A program made the position numbers and the translations under genes. The notes beneath the pieces are model-generated. The model was given only the letters and a program-made list of their open reading frames with translations, ran no database searches and had not been told where the DNA came from. From contig CBDCUE010000006.1 in NCBI GenBank assembly GCA_965222515.1, positions 1 to 64,000 of the forward strand: 64,000 nucleotides of DNA, in the 5' to 3' direction. The stretch comes from CBDCUE01 sp965222515 (GTDB taxonomy: Bacteria; Pseudomonadota; Alphaproteobacteria; Rickettsiales; JABIRX01). Below, one piece after another: positions 10,501-18,729 of the stretch (positions within the stretch are counted from its first letter, which is position 1; the number at the start of each line of letters is the position of its first letter).

Positions 10501-11750
10501 AATTACCTTATGGTAGTAGATTAAAATTTGACGATGGTAGTCAAGTGAGAAAAGATGATAGAGTGGCTGAATGGGATCCTTACAATATTCCAATTATCTC
10601 AGAAGTTTCTGGTATAGTTAAATATAAAGATTTAGTAGAATCTGTTTCTTATAAAGAAGAAACTGAACTTACTACAACTCTTTCTACCAAAGTAATTATT
10701 GATTGGAAAGCATCTGAAGCAGGAAAAGACTTAATACCTAGAGTGGCTATCTATGATAAAGAGGGAAATATTAAAAAGCTAAAAACACAAGTTGATGCTA
10801 GATATTTCTTATTTATAAATGCAGTATTGAATGTTGAAAATGATCAAGAAATTTTTGCTGGAGATGTTTTGGCTAGAATACCAAAAGCATCATCTAAGAT
10901 TTCTGACATCACAGGAGGATTACCTAGAGTGGCAGAACTTTTTGAGGCAAGAAAGCCTAAGGATTTTGCTATTATCTCAGAAATTTCGGGAACTGTACTT
11001 TTTGGAAAAGATTATAAAGCAAAAAGAAGAATTATAATTAAAAATGACGAAGAAAGAGAGATTGAGTATTTAGTTCCTAAAGGAAAACATATTGCGGTAA
11101 ATGAAGGTGATTATGTTAATAAAGGTGATTTGTTAATGGATGGAAATCCAGTGCCTCATGATATTTTAGGAGCAATGGGTATTGAAGCTTTGGCCGTTTA
11201 TATGGTTGATGAAGTGCAGAAAGTATATAAATTACAAGGTGTAAAAATTGATGATAAGCATATAGAAGTTATCTTGTTGCAAATGTTAAGGAAAGTAGAG
11301 GTGGTTAGTGCTGGTAATACTACTTTAATAGTAGGAGAAGTTATTTCTAAAACAGAATTGGATGAAATAAACAAAAAAGCTAAAGAAGAAAAATATAAAC
11401 CTGCCACAGCTAAAACTATCTTGCAAGGTATTACAAAAGCTTCATTATACACAGATTCTTTTATTTCTGCTGCATCATTTCAAGAAACAACTAAGGTATT
11501 AACAGAAGCAGCGGTTAGTTGCAAAAAAGATGGTTTAAGAGGATTAAAAGAAAATGTAATAGTTGGAAACTTAATCCCTGCAGGAACTGGTTATTACACA
11601 GCACAGCTAAAACAAGAAGCTCATAAAAGAGATGAAGAATTGCTTGCTAAAGAAATAGCCAATCAAGATGAAGCAGAAGCTTTGGAATCATCTAATGCGG
11701 TTAAAAAAGAAGAAAAGAATGTTAGGGAAGAGCAGAAAACCGTTCAATAA
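7539..11750 (+). CDS. rpoC: DNA-directed RNA polymerase subunit beta'
   Basis: 1403 aa. The N-terminal zinc site reads CLCGKYKRIKYKGIICEKCG near residues 71-90. The catalytic Mg2+ loop NADFDGDQMAVH is near residues 463-474, and a second cysteine cluster is CKAKYGVCTRCYGRN. The C-terminal region has GEPGTQLTMRTFHIGG and the expected trigger-loop neighbourhood. It is transcribed with rpoB, although the long leader with repeats leaves room for its own promoter. The charged C-terminal tail (EEKNVREEQKT) is a lineage-specific extension. Confidence 0.98.
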   Translation: MNNKEPKQVSFNFDETKQDFNTVKISIASSEQIRTWSYGEVKKPETINYRTFKPEREGLFCARIFGPVKDYECLCGKYKRIKYKGIICEKCGVEVATSKVRRERMGHIELASPVVHIWFLKSLPSRIGTLLEITLKNIEKVLYFESYIVTEPGITSLKYGQVLTEEMYDEAVIEFGESGFSVGIGAEAIKTLLANIDLGKEQKILRKMLQDEKSETKKKKIVKKLKLVEDFHASENKLEWMVVDVIPVIPPDIRPLVMLDGGRFAASDLNELYRRVINRNNRLKRLIELKSPEIIIRNEKRMLQESVDALFDNSRRVRPLKNSSKRAFKSLTDMLKGKQGRFRQNLLGKRVDYSGRSVIVVGPTLKLHQCGLPKKMALELFKPFIYRKLELYGITSSLKAAKKYVEMGHTEVWDILAEVIKEHPVLLNRAPTLHRLGIQAFEPMLVEGKAITLHPLVCSAFNADFDGDQMAVHVPISLEAQIESRVLIMSTNNILNPSNGKPIIVPSQDMVLGLYYMSLELEGKEEKRQLFGTASEVEYALYSKAVDLHTKIKFRYEGVTYDTTVGRTLISQILPKGHNLDFEVVNKLMTKKAISNVIDLVYRLSGQKNTVIFCDKLMAIGYKYATKSGISFGKDDMLIPESKDKHINNTLNEVKEFNKQYVDGLITSGEKYNKVIDAWSLCTDKVAEDMIKQISSIQKIKKEQEHSSEQINSIYMMAHSGARGSATQIKQLAGMRGLMAKPSGEIIETPIISNFREGLSVSEYFNSAHGARKGLADTALKTANSGYLTRRLVDVAQNCVTTEEDCKTEDFIQVKTEMEGVNVVTSLSEKILGRVLGEDLINPKTKEVIIKKGTLIDEEKASIIENYGFNIAKVKSVLTCKAKYGVCTRCYGRNLATGDLVNVGEAVGVIAAQSIGEPGTQLTMRTFHIGGAATRGAEQSSIDAPTDAVVKLENANLVVDSKGRKVILNRGAELALIDKNGIQVTKHKLPYGSRLKFDDGSQVRKDDRVAEWDPYNIPIISEVSGIVKYKDLVESVSYKEETELTTTLSTKVIIDWKASEAGKDLIPRVAIYDKEGNIKKLKTQVDARYFLFINAVLNVENDQEIFAGDVLARIPKASSKISDITGGLPRVAELFEARKPKDFAIISEISGTVLFGKDYKAKRRIIIKNDEEREIEYLVPKGKHIAVNEGDYVNKGDLLMDGNPVPHDILGAMGIEALAVYMVDEVQKVYKLQGVKIDDKHIEVILLQMLRKVEVVSAGNTTLIVGEVISKTELDEINKKAKEEKYKPATAKTILQGITKASLYTDSFISAASFQETTKVLTEAAVSCKKDGLRGLKENVIVGNLIPAGTGYYTAQLKQEAHKRDEELLAKEIANQDEAEALESSNAVKKEEKNVREEQKTVQ

Positions 11751-11817
11751 TCTTTATTATAGTTGATTCTTTTTAATTATCTTAATATATTTATTTTTAA
11801 TAATTAATTGTTAATTA

Positions 11818-11975
11818 TACTATTTTAGCTTTATAATTGACCTATAGCCAAAAAGATGTTTAGTAGAAATTGTTTTTTTTAATTATTTGTTAGCCATAGC
11901 TAACAGATTATTAAAAAAAGCAATTTATGCTGAGCAGATTGAAGGCTATAGGTCAATTATAAAACTAAAATAGTA
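11818..11975. mobile_element. 158-bp MITE, copy 1 (upstream of ccrM)
   Basis: The terminal inverted repeats are about 32 bp (TACTATTTTAGCTTTATAAT.. at 11818-11849 and its complement at 11944-11975, one mismatch). The element is flanked by TTA direct repeats at 11815-11817 and 11976-11978. It contains no ORF. A second copy at 48782-48939 is nearly identical in reverse orientation and also has TTA duplications. A 3-bp TNA target duplication is known for some IS5-family groups, so an IS5-type transposase could mobilise it. Its right end lies 15 bases before the ccrM start codon, so it occupies the promoter region. Confidence 0.85.
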
Positions 11976-11990
11976 TTAAATAAACATATT

Positions 11991-13112
11991 ATGACACAAG
12001 AAAAAAGAATAATTTTCTCTAACGATGATTATATAGAAAAAGATTATAGAATCTATAAAGGAGATAATTTAGAAATATTGCCCAAAATTCCTAAAAAGAC
12101 AGCCAATCTTATTTTTGCAGATCCACCATATAACTTACAATTAAAACAAGAATTATATAGACCTAACCATACAAAAGTAGATGGAGTAAATGATAATTGG
12201 GATCAATTCTCTTCTTTTAAGGAATATGACGATTATACAGAAAAATGGCTTTCACATTGTAAAAACATTTTAACAGATGATGGAACTATATGGGTTATAG
12301 GTTCGTATCATAATATTTTTAGAGTAGGAAAAATAATGATGGATCTAGGATATTGGATATTAAATGATGTTATATGGCATAAATCAAACCCAATGCCAAA
12401 TTTCAGAGGGGTAAGATTTACCAATGCAACAGAAACTATTATTTGGGCAAAAAAAACAGAATATCAAAAAAAATATACCTTTAATCATCAAGTAATGAAA
12501 AAATTTAACAATGGAAAACAGATGACTTCTGTATGGAACATACCTTTATGTACAGGAAATGAAAGGATTAAGGGTAAAGATGGAAAAAAAGCACATTCTA
12601 CACAAAAACCTGAGCTATTATTAAGAAACATAATTTTGTCTAGTACTAAAGAAAATGATTTGGTGTTAGATCCTTTTTTAGGTAGTGAGACAACAATGGC
12701 TATTGCAAAAAAATTAAATAGAAAAGCTATTGGTATAGAAAAAGAAAAAAAATATGTTGAGATTGCTAAAAATAGATTGAGTTCTATTGATGCAAAAAAC
12801 TATGTAAATATGAGAATAACTGAACCTAAAAAAGAGGTTCTTCAAAGGGTTAGTATGAAAGAATTAGTTGACAAAAACTTTTTACAAAAAGATCAAAAAC
12901 TATTTAGCAAGTGTAAGTCTTATGTAGCCTCTTTATTAGAGGATGGCAGTCTTAGACATAACAATGACAATGGTTCAATACATCAAATTTCTGCTAAATT
13001 AAAAAATGCAGAAAGTTTTAATGGTTGGTTATATTGGTACATAGAAAAAAACGATAATTTTGTAATGATAGATGAGATAAGAAAATTATATAGAAATAAA
13101 TATGCAATATAA
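11991..13112 (+). CDS. ccrM: CcrM-type adenine DNA methyltransferase (GANTC)
   Basis: 373 aa, beta-class N6-adenine methyltransferase. Motif IV ADPPYNLQLKQ is near residues 44-54, followed by the CcrM block WVIGSYHNIFRVG and KSNPMPNFRGVRFTNA, with motif I near 227-237. The C-terminal domain (MKELVDKNFL.. to NGWLYWYIE) is the RAMA-type extension of CcrM. In alphaproteobacteria CcrM methylates GANTC and ties methylation to the cell cycle. Oddly, motif I reads DPFLGSETT: residue 233 is Glu where the family has Gly, near the AdoMet pocket. It overlaps the next small ORF by 11 bases. Confidence 0.93.
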   Translation: MTQEKRIIFSNDDYIEKDYRIYKGDNLEILPKIPKKTANLIFADPPYNLQLKQELYRPNHTKVDGVNDNWDQFSSFKEYDDYTEKWLSHCKNILTDDGTIWVIGSYHNIFRVGKIMMDLGYWILNDVIWHKSNPMPNFRGVRFTNATETIIWAKKTEYQKKYTFNHQVMKKFNNGKQMTSVWNIPLCTGNERIKGKDGKKAHSTQKPELLLRNIILSSTKENDLVLDPFLGSETTMAIAKKLNRKAIGIEKEKKYVEIAKNRLSSIDAKNYVNMRITEPKKEVLQRVSMKELVDKNFLQKDQKLFSKCKSYVASLLEDGSLRHNNDNGSIHQISAKLKNAESFNGWLYWYIEKNDNFVMIDEIRKLYRNKYAI

Positions 13113-13404
13113 GAAATTTTGTTCCATACTTAATTCTAATATATTTGAAAAATCAAAATCTAAGTTACTAACAGCAATATCTGAACGTCCAGAAAGATAT
13201 ATTGGACTATTTAGAGCGACAAAACCAAAAACAAAAATTATTCAAAATTTACTACAATCCCAAGAAATAAAATTTGGAGATAGTTTTGAAGAAATTATTA
13301 GAGAATATATATTAGAGATGGGATATAAAAATCAAGGTAGAAAAATATCTAAAACTTGTTATGATTTATGTGAAGATGTTATAAAAAGATTATCAAATAA
13401 ATAA
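13102..13404 (+). pseudogene. restriction-endonuclease-like remnant after ccrM
   Basis: 100-codon ORF overlapping the 3' end of ccrM by 11 bases and ending 7 bases before purD. The part ERPERYIGLFRATKPKTKI..LLQSQEIKFGDSFEEIIREYI looks like the N-terminal region of a type II restriction endonuclease; HinfI-type enzymes cut the GANTC site that CcrM methylates. It stops before any PD-(D/E)XK catalytic core, so if the resemblance is right this is an inactive leftover. I recognise the family only by general appearance, and it could be an unrelated small protein. Confidence 0.45.
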
Positions 13405-13411
13405 AAATACT

Positions 13412-14671
13412 ATGAAAATTGTAATATTAGGTTCTGGTGCAAGGGAGCATTCCATTTGTGTGGCTATCTCTAAATCAAGATTATTAACAAAATTATATAT
13501 CATTGCTGGAAATGCTGGAATAGCAAATGTGGCAGAAATAGTTGATATTTTACTAAGTGATTTTGTTGCTATCAAGAATTTTTGTTTAGCAAAAGAAATA
13601 GATTTAGTTTTTGTAGGACCAGAGCAACCATTAGTGGATGGTATTGTAGAATTTTTAGAAAAATTTAATATTGCAGTTATTGGTGCAGATAGTTATTGTG
13701 CACAATTAGAATCTTCCAAGAGTTTTACTAAAAAAATTTGTGATATTAAAAATATTCCTACGGCAAAATATCAGGGTTTTACTAATGAAGAAGATGCTAT
13801 TATTTATTTAGCAGAAGAAAATAAATATCCACAAGTGATAAAAGCTGATGGGTTAGCAGCAGGGAAGGGTGTTATTATTGCTGCTGATTTTGCAGATGCT
13901 AAGCAGGCTGTGAAAGAGATCTTTGCTGGAAAATTTGGTTCTATGTCTAAAATCATAATAGAAGAATTTTTAATAGGAATAGAAGCTAGTGTGTTTGCTA
14001 TTGCTGATGGTAATAGCTTTAAATTATTGTCAAATGCAGGAGATCATAAAAGAATAGGAGATGGTGATGTTGGTTTAAATACAGGTGGAATGGGTAGTTA
14101 TTCACCTAGTCCTTTTGTAACCAAAGAAATAGAAAATCAAGTGATAGAAGAGATTTTAAAACCAACTTTTTCTTATTTAAAAGAGCAAGGTCATAACTAT
14201 AAAGGAATCATTTTTGCAGGTCTTATGATAAGTAAAGAGCAAAAAGCTTATTTAATAGAATATAATATTAGGTTTGGAGATCCTGAAACTCAAAGCATTC
14301 TGTCTAGATTAGAAACAGATTTTTTAGAAATTTGCAAAGCTGTAAAAGAGCAAAAGTTAGCAGATTTGGAAGTGAAGTTCTCTAATAAAAAAGCTGTTAC
14401 TTTGGTTATTTCTAGCAATGGTTATCCAGAAAATTACAAAAAGGGTGGTGTGATTAATTTAGATAATATTGATAAGGAAAAAGTAACAATTTTTCATGCT
14501 GGAACAAAAGTACAAAATAATCAATTAATTGCAAATGGTGGTAGAGTTTTAAACCTAACTGCCATAGAAGATAGTTTTGCTAAAGCAAGAGATGCTGTTT
14601 ATGAGCAAGCAGAAAAAATAAAGTGGCAAGATAAATATTATAGAACAGACATTGCCCAGAAAGTTGTGTGA
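13412..14671 (+). CDS. purD: phosphoribosylamine-glycine ligase
   Basis: 419 aa. It starts with the Rossmann-like MKIVILGSGAREHSI. The ATP-grasp core has KADGLAAGKGV near residues 146-156, EEFLIGIEASVFAIADG, GDHKRIGDGDVGLNTGGMGSY, and IEYNIRFGDPETQ near 286-298. It makes glycinamide ribonucleotide in purine synthesis. Its presence means this organism keeps at least part of purine biosynthesis, unlike the most reduced Rickettsia. It starts 7 bases after the remnant ORF and is likely co-transcribed with ccrM. Confidence 0.95.
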   Translation: MKIVILGSGAREHSICVAISKSRLLTKLYIIAGNAGIANVAEIVDILLSDFVAIKNFCLAKEIDLVFVGPEQPLVDGIVEFLEKFNIAVIGADSYCAQLESSKSFTKKICDIKNIPTAKYQGFTNEEDAIIYLAEENKYPQVIKADGLAAGKGVIIAADFADAKQAVKEIFAGKFGSMSKIIIEEFLIGIEASVFAIADGNSFKLLSNAGDHKRIGDGDVGLNTGGMGSYSPSPFVTKEIENQVIEEILKPTFSYLKEQGHNYKGIIFAGLMISKEQKAYLIEYNIRFGDPETQSILSRLETDFLEICKAVKEQKLADLEVKFSNKKAVTLVISSNGYPENYKKGGVINLDNIDKEKVTIFHAGTKVQNNQLIANGGRVLNLTAIEDSFAKARDAVYEQAEKIKWQDKYYRTDIAQKVV

Positions 14672-14711
14672 TTTATGAAAGAAATAATTTTGTTTTAGTA
14701 TAATCCTTTTT

Positions 14712-15584
14712 ATGAATAGAACAGAGCTTTTGCATAGTATAAAAAAAAGATTTTTGCAAAATGATATAAGTAGCTTTGATGCTAGTATTTTATTTTTTGA
14801 TGTTTTAAATATTTCTAAGGAAGAATTTTATAGTGATCCTAAAAAAGAAGTTAGTAAGAAAATTCAGAAAAAATTATTAAAATTATCAGAAGAAAGAATT
14901 GTTGAAAAAAAACCAGTTAGTAAAATAATTGGTAAAAAGGAGTTTTTCTCTTTAGATTTTTTTGTAGATGAAAATGTTTTAGATCCAAGGGCAGATAGTG
15001 AGACTTTAGTAGAATTAGCATTAGAATATATAAAAAAAACTAACAATAAAAACTTAAATATTTTAGAAATAGGCACAGGATCTGCTTGTTTGATTATTTC
15101 TCTTATCAAAAATATAAAAAAAACAATATTTGGCATAAAAAAATGCCAAGGAACAGCAATAGATATTTCCTCTCAAGCTTTAAAAATAGCAAAAAAAAAT
15201 ATCAAATTTCATAATTTAGAAAATAATATAGAGCTAGTAAAAAGCAATCTTTTTAATGAGTTAAAACCAGTCAAAAGTTATGATTTGCTAATTTCCAACC
15301 CTCCTTACATTCCATTTAAAGAAATAGCAGGATTGCAGCAAGAAGTTTTTTTACACGATCCTCATTTAGCTTTAGATGGAGGAAGAGATGGTTTAAATTT
15401 TTATAGTGAAATAGCAAAATCTTCTAAAGATTTTTTGAAAGCAAGAGCCTTAATTATTTTAGAAATAGGGCAAGGGCAAGAAGATCAAATAAAAACTATA
15501 TTTTTGCAACAAAGTTACAGTTTTTTAGCAGAACAAAAAGATTTGGCAGGAATTATTAGATGTTTGGTATTTCAAAATAATTGA
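14712..15584 (+). CDS. prmC: peptide chain release factor N5-glutamine methyltransferase
   Basis: 290 aa. The AdoMet motif ILEIGTGSACLIISL is near residues 116-130, and the catalytic SNPPYIP near 195-201 is diagnostic of the PrmC/HemK family, which methylates the GGQ glutamine of RF1 and RF2. The end has LALDGGRDGLNFY and LEIGQGQ, as in the family. The gap to purD is 40 bases and contains an ATTTTGTTTTAGTAT motif shared with the palindrome at 3155. Confidence 0.93.
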   Translation: MNRTELLHSIKKRFLQNDISSFDASILFFDVLNISKEEFYSDPKKEVSKKIQKKLLKLSEERIVEKKPVSKIIGKKEFFSLDFFVDENVLDPRADSETLVELALEYIKKTNNKNLNILEIGTGSACLIISLIKNIKKTIFGIKKCQGTAIDISSQALKIAKKNIKFHNLENNIELVKSNLFNELKPVKSYDLLISNPPYIPFKEIAGLQQEVFLHDPHLALDGGRDGLNFYSEIAKSSKDFLKARALIILEIGQGQEDQIKTIFLQQSYSFLAEQKDLAGIIRCLVFQNN

Positions 15585-15616
15585 CAAAATACGATTTGTG
15601 AAAAAAGTTGTTATTT

Positions 15617-16504
15617 CTAATCTGCTAAGCTTATCATAGATTTATAGCCAGTTCCTGCATAATTATTTATTTGTTCTTCTGATAACTTGCTTGTTACATA
15701 GTTTTTTAGAAATTGTGATAAATATTGGGCAGTTTCAATAGTAGTTTTTTGTTCTATCTTTAATTGCTTAAAAAAAATATCAAACTCTAAAAAATTGTTA
15801 AAGGCGAAAATATCTTGCCAAATTTTTTGATTAGAATAGCATAATCTGATAAAATTTTGATAATTAGGAAAATCTTTTTTTAATGTTTCACATGAAACAT
15901 CTAGCTTTTTTTGATTATTATCAAAATTTTTTTCAAAAAAGAAAAAAGCAAGTTTTTGTGGTAAGTGAGAAATTAATCCATAAATTTTATCATGTGCTTT
16001 ACTATCTAAATATTCTATATGCATAGAAATGCTTTTGAAAAACTTTGCTATTATTTGAGTTTTATCATTTTTTTTGCTTGTTATTATTAGCTTTTTATTT
16101 TGATATAGATTTTTCTTTATTGCTCCAATGCCAGAAATATGAGAACCTGCAATAGGGTGAGAAGCCACAAAAGAATTTGTATAATCTCCTAAAAATTCTT
16201 CTGCAATAGTCATAATAGTATTTTTTACAGAACCTAAATCGCAAATAATTACATCTTTTTTTAAATTCATATCTGATATTTTAATAAAAATATCTTGATA
16301 AGTTTTTAAGGGAGTAGCAATAAAAATTAGATCTGCTATTTTTAGATCATTATAATCAGTGGTGCTTTTTTGCTGAAGTGTTTTTTCAAGCTGTTTTTTG
16401 TCTTTTAAAATGATTACAATTTTATGATTTTTTTTGTTTAAAACATAGGCTAGTGAACCACCCATTAAACCTCCTCCAATTATTGCTATATTTAGTTTTT
16501 TCAT
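15617..16504 (-). CDS. TyrA-like prephenate/arogenate dehydrogenase
   Basis: 295 aa from the ATG at 16504 (MKKLNIAIIGGG); an upstream in-frame ATG at 16543 would add 13 residues overlapping the previous gene, so I reject it. The NAD(P)-binding loop GGGLMGGSLAYVL is at residues 8-20, ATPLKTY, CDLGSVK and SHPIAGS follow in family order. TyrA makes the keto precursor of tyrosine. No other aromatic pathway gene is nearby, so the substrate (prephenate or arogenate) cannot be fixed. It lies 7 bases after the LD-carboxypeptidase on the same strand. Confidence 0.82.
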   Translation of the reverse strand: MKKLNIAIIGGGLMGGSLAYVLNKKNHKIVIILKDKKQLEKTLQQKSTTDYNDLKIADLIFIATPLKTYQDIFIKISDMNLKKDVIICDLGSVKNTIMTIAEEFLGDYTNSFVASHPIAGSHISGIGAIKKNLYQNKKLIITSKKNDKTQIIAKFFKSISMHIEYLDSKAHDKIYGLISHLPQKLAFFFFEKNFDNNQKKLDVSCETLKKDFPNYQNFIRLCYSNQKIWQDIFAFNNFLEFDIFFKQLKIEQKTTIETAQYLSQFLKNYVTSKLSEEQINNYAGTGYKSMISLAD

Positions 16505-16511
16505 ATAAATT

Positions 16512-17417
16512 TTATTTTTTAAGCAGTCTCTCATCTGTAACAAAAAATTCTTTTTTGCTACTATTTAAAAAAATTTTTGCACCGATGGGCAAAGGAGCAT
16601 TTTGGGCCTTATGTCCTGCTGGAAAATTTGCCAAAACTGGAATATCTTTGGGTAAAAAATCCTTAATTAAATTAAAAATCTTGTTGCATTCAAGTTCTTT
16701 TTCTCCTATAATAAAATTTCCCAAAACTAACCCTTTGATGTTTTTTAAACAATTTGCATAGTAAAGCTGTGAAAAACATCTTTCTATTCTTTGATAAGAT
16801 TCTTGCTCATCTTCAAAAAAAACAATTTTGCTAGAAAAATCTACTTGCCAAGCTGTGCCGATTAAGGAACTAATAATAGCCAAATTTCCGCCCAGTAAAA
16901 TCCCTTCTGCTTGTCCTTTTTGCAAAGAAGTTAGTTGCTTTTGCTTTTCTCCTGCCAATTCTTCACCCCAAGCTGATTTTTTATCAGAAAAAACTTTGGA
17001 GAAAAACAACTTTTTTTCATAGGAATCTGCTTCTTTTAAGGTTGTAGCAAGGTGAGAATGAATAGCAATACTGCCTTTTGTTGCTAGATAATTCAAAAAA
17101 ACAGAAATATCGCTAAAACCAATAAATTTTATATTTTGTAATTTCTTTTGCTGGTTTAATTCATCAAAAAAAGGTAATAAATTCATAGCACCACTGCCAC
17201 CTCTTATGGCAAAAAAAATATCGCAATCTAATAATTCTGAGATTTGTTGCTTTCTTTGTTCAATAGTTCCTGCAAAAAAATTATCTTTTGCAGTGATAAG
17301 TTTAGAATATTTAGGATTTATGTTATTTTTGGCAAGATATTGCAAAACATCTTGTAAATCTTTTGTCGTGATATTGCCTGATGGAGCAAATAAAGCTATT
17401 TGATGTTTTTTTGTCAT
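16512..17417 (-). CDS. ldcA: S66-family LD-carboxypeptidase / MccF-like peptidase
   Basis: 301 aa, full length for peptidase family S66. The N-terminal FAPSG.. strand, IRGGSGA near residues 71-77, the nucleophile elbow GFSDIS (Ser102), GILLGGNL, the acidic FFEDEQESYQR, and the histidine motif FPAGHKAQNAPLPIG make up the Ser-Glu-His set. LdcA trims the terminal D-Ala from muropeptide tetrapeptides in wall recycling, which fits with the AmpG-like permease in this window. MccF-type immunity to microcin is an alternative. Divergent from hemA. Confidence 0.85.
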   Translation of the reverse strand: MTKKHQIALFAPSGNITTKDLQDVLQYLAKNNINPKYSKLITAKDNFFAGTIEQRKQQISELLDCDIFFAIRGGSGAMNLLPFFDELNQQKKLQNIKFIGFSDISVFLNYLATKGSIAIHSHLATTLKEADSYEKKLFFSKVFSDKKSAWGEELAGEKQKQLTSLQKGQAEGILLGGNLAIISSLIGTAWQVDFSSKIVFFEDEQESYQRIERCFSQLYYANCLKNIKGLVLGNFIIGEKELECNKIFNLIKDFLPKDIPVLANFPAGHKAQNAPLPIGAKIFLNSSKKEFFVTDERLLKK

Positions 17418-17452
17418 TTTTTTTATATTTTTTATATTATAATCTATATATA

Positions 17453-17500
17453 CTAAGGTAAAATAGGAAGAATAGATCCTACAAACCAGTTTTACCTTAG
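17453..17500. other. nested inverted repeat between ldcA and hemA
   Basis: CTAAGGTAAAA at 17453-17463 pairs exactly with its complement at 17490-17500, and an inner TAGGA/TCCTA pair (17464-17468 with 17477-17481) continues the stem. It lies in the 112-bp gap between divergent genes, so it could be an operator or another dispersed palindrome; its ends (TATACTA, TAGCATA) resemble those of the 3155 repeat. Confidence 0.45.
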
Positions 17501-17529
17501 CATAATAACTGCTTCTTTACAAATAAAAA

Positions 17530-18729
17530 ATGCATAATATAGATTATTCCAGTTTTTTTACTAATGCCATTGATGTTTTAAAAAAAGATGGCAGGTACAG
17601 AGAGTTCAAAGAGTTAGCCAGAAAGGTTGGGGCATTCCCTATTGCTAAAAATATGCTCAATGGTCAAGATGTTACAATTTGGTGTAGCAATGATTATTTG
17701 GCAATGGGACAAAGAAAAGAAGTTATTGATAAAATGCATCAAGCACTTGATGATTTAGGAGCTGGTTCAGGAGGCACAAGAAATATTTCAGGAAACCATC
17801 CAATAGTTGTGGAATTAGAAAAAGAAGTTGCTGCATTGCATCAAAAAGAAGCCGCTTTGGTGTTTGGTTGTGGTTATTTAGCCAATGAAACAACCTTATC
17901 TACCTTAGTAACAAAACTTCCTAATGCAGTGTTTTTTTCTGATGAAAAAAATCACTCTTCAATGATTAATGGTATTAAAAATTCAAGAGCAGAAAAACAT
18001 ATTTTTAGACATAATGACACAAATCATTTAGCAGAATTATTGCAAAAAACAGATATTAACAGACCAAAAATAATTGCTTTTGAATCTGTTTATTCTATGG
18101 ATGGAGATGTTGGAGCAATAAAAGAAATATCTGATTTAGCCAAAAAATACCAAGCTTTAACTTATTTAGATGAAGTTCATGCAGTTGGTTTATATGGTAA
18201 AAATGGTGCAGGAATGGCAGAAAGAGAAGGGTTGCTTAATGAAATAGACATTATTCAAGGAACTTTTGCCAAGGCTTACGGAGTTATGGGTGGTTATATT
18301 GCCGCTAATAGTGAAATTGTAGATGTAATTAGAAGCTATGCAGCAGGTTTTATTTTTACCACAGCATTGCCACCAGTTCTAGCTTCTGGTTCCCTTGCTA
18401 GTTTAAGATTCTTGAAAAACAATAATGAATTAAGAAAACAACACCAAGAAGTAGTTTTGTCTTTAAAAGAAAAATTAAGAAAATCAAAGAATATAAAAAT
18501 ATTGGAAAACAATACTCACATTATTCCTGTAATGATTAATGATACTAGAAAATGTAAAAAACTATCAGATATTTTACTAAATGATTATCAAATTTATCTG
18601 CAACCGATTAATTATCCTACAGTAAAAATAGGAACTGAAAGATTAAGAATAACAGCAACTCCGTTACATAATGAAGAAATGCAAGATAAATTAGTGAGTG
18701 CTTTAGAAGAAGTTTTGTTAAAGATCTAA
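17530..18729 (+). CDS. hemA: 5-aminolevulinate synthase
   Basis: 399 aa, PLP-dependent alpha-oxoamine synthase. WCSNDYLAMG, GSGGTRNISGNHP, HNDTNHL, YLDEVHAVGLYG and GTFAKAYGVMGGY (Lys248 binds PLP) follow the ALAS pattern. It condenses glycine and succinyl-CoA, the first step of haem synthesis by the Shemin route, which is typical of alphaproteobacteria. The N-terminal residues and the RNISG/ARKVGAFP signatures favour ALAS over KBL or BioF. Its 3' end overlaps the converging dnaG by 12 bases. Confidence 0.93.
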   Translation: MHNIDYSSFFTNAIDVLKKDGRYREFKELARKVGAFPIAKNMLNGQDVTIWCSNDYLAMGQRKEVIDKMHQALDDLGAGSGGTRNISGNHPIVVELEKEVAALHQKEAALVFGCGYLANETTLSTLVTKLPNAVFFSDEKNHSSMINGIKNSRAEKHIFRHNDTNHLAELLQKTDINRPKIIAFESVYSMDGDVGAIKEISDLAKKYQALTYLDEVHAVGLYGKNGAGMAEREGLLNEIDIIQGTFAKAYGVMGGYIAANSEIVDVIRSYAAGFIFTTALPPVLASGSLASLRFLKNNNELRKQHQEVVLSLKEKLRKSKNIKILENNTHIIPVMINDTRKCKKLSDILLNDYQIYLQPINYPTVKIGTERLRITATPLHNEEMQDKLVSALEEVLLKI

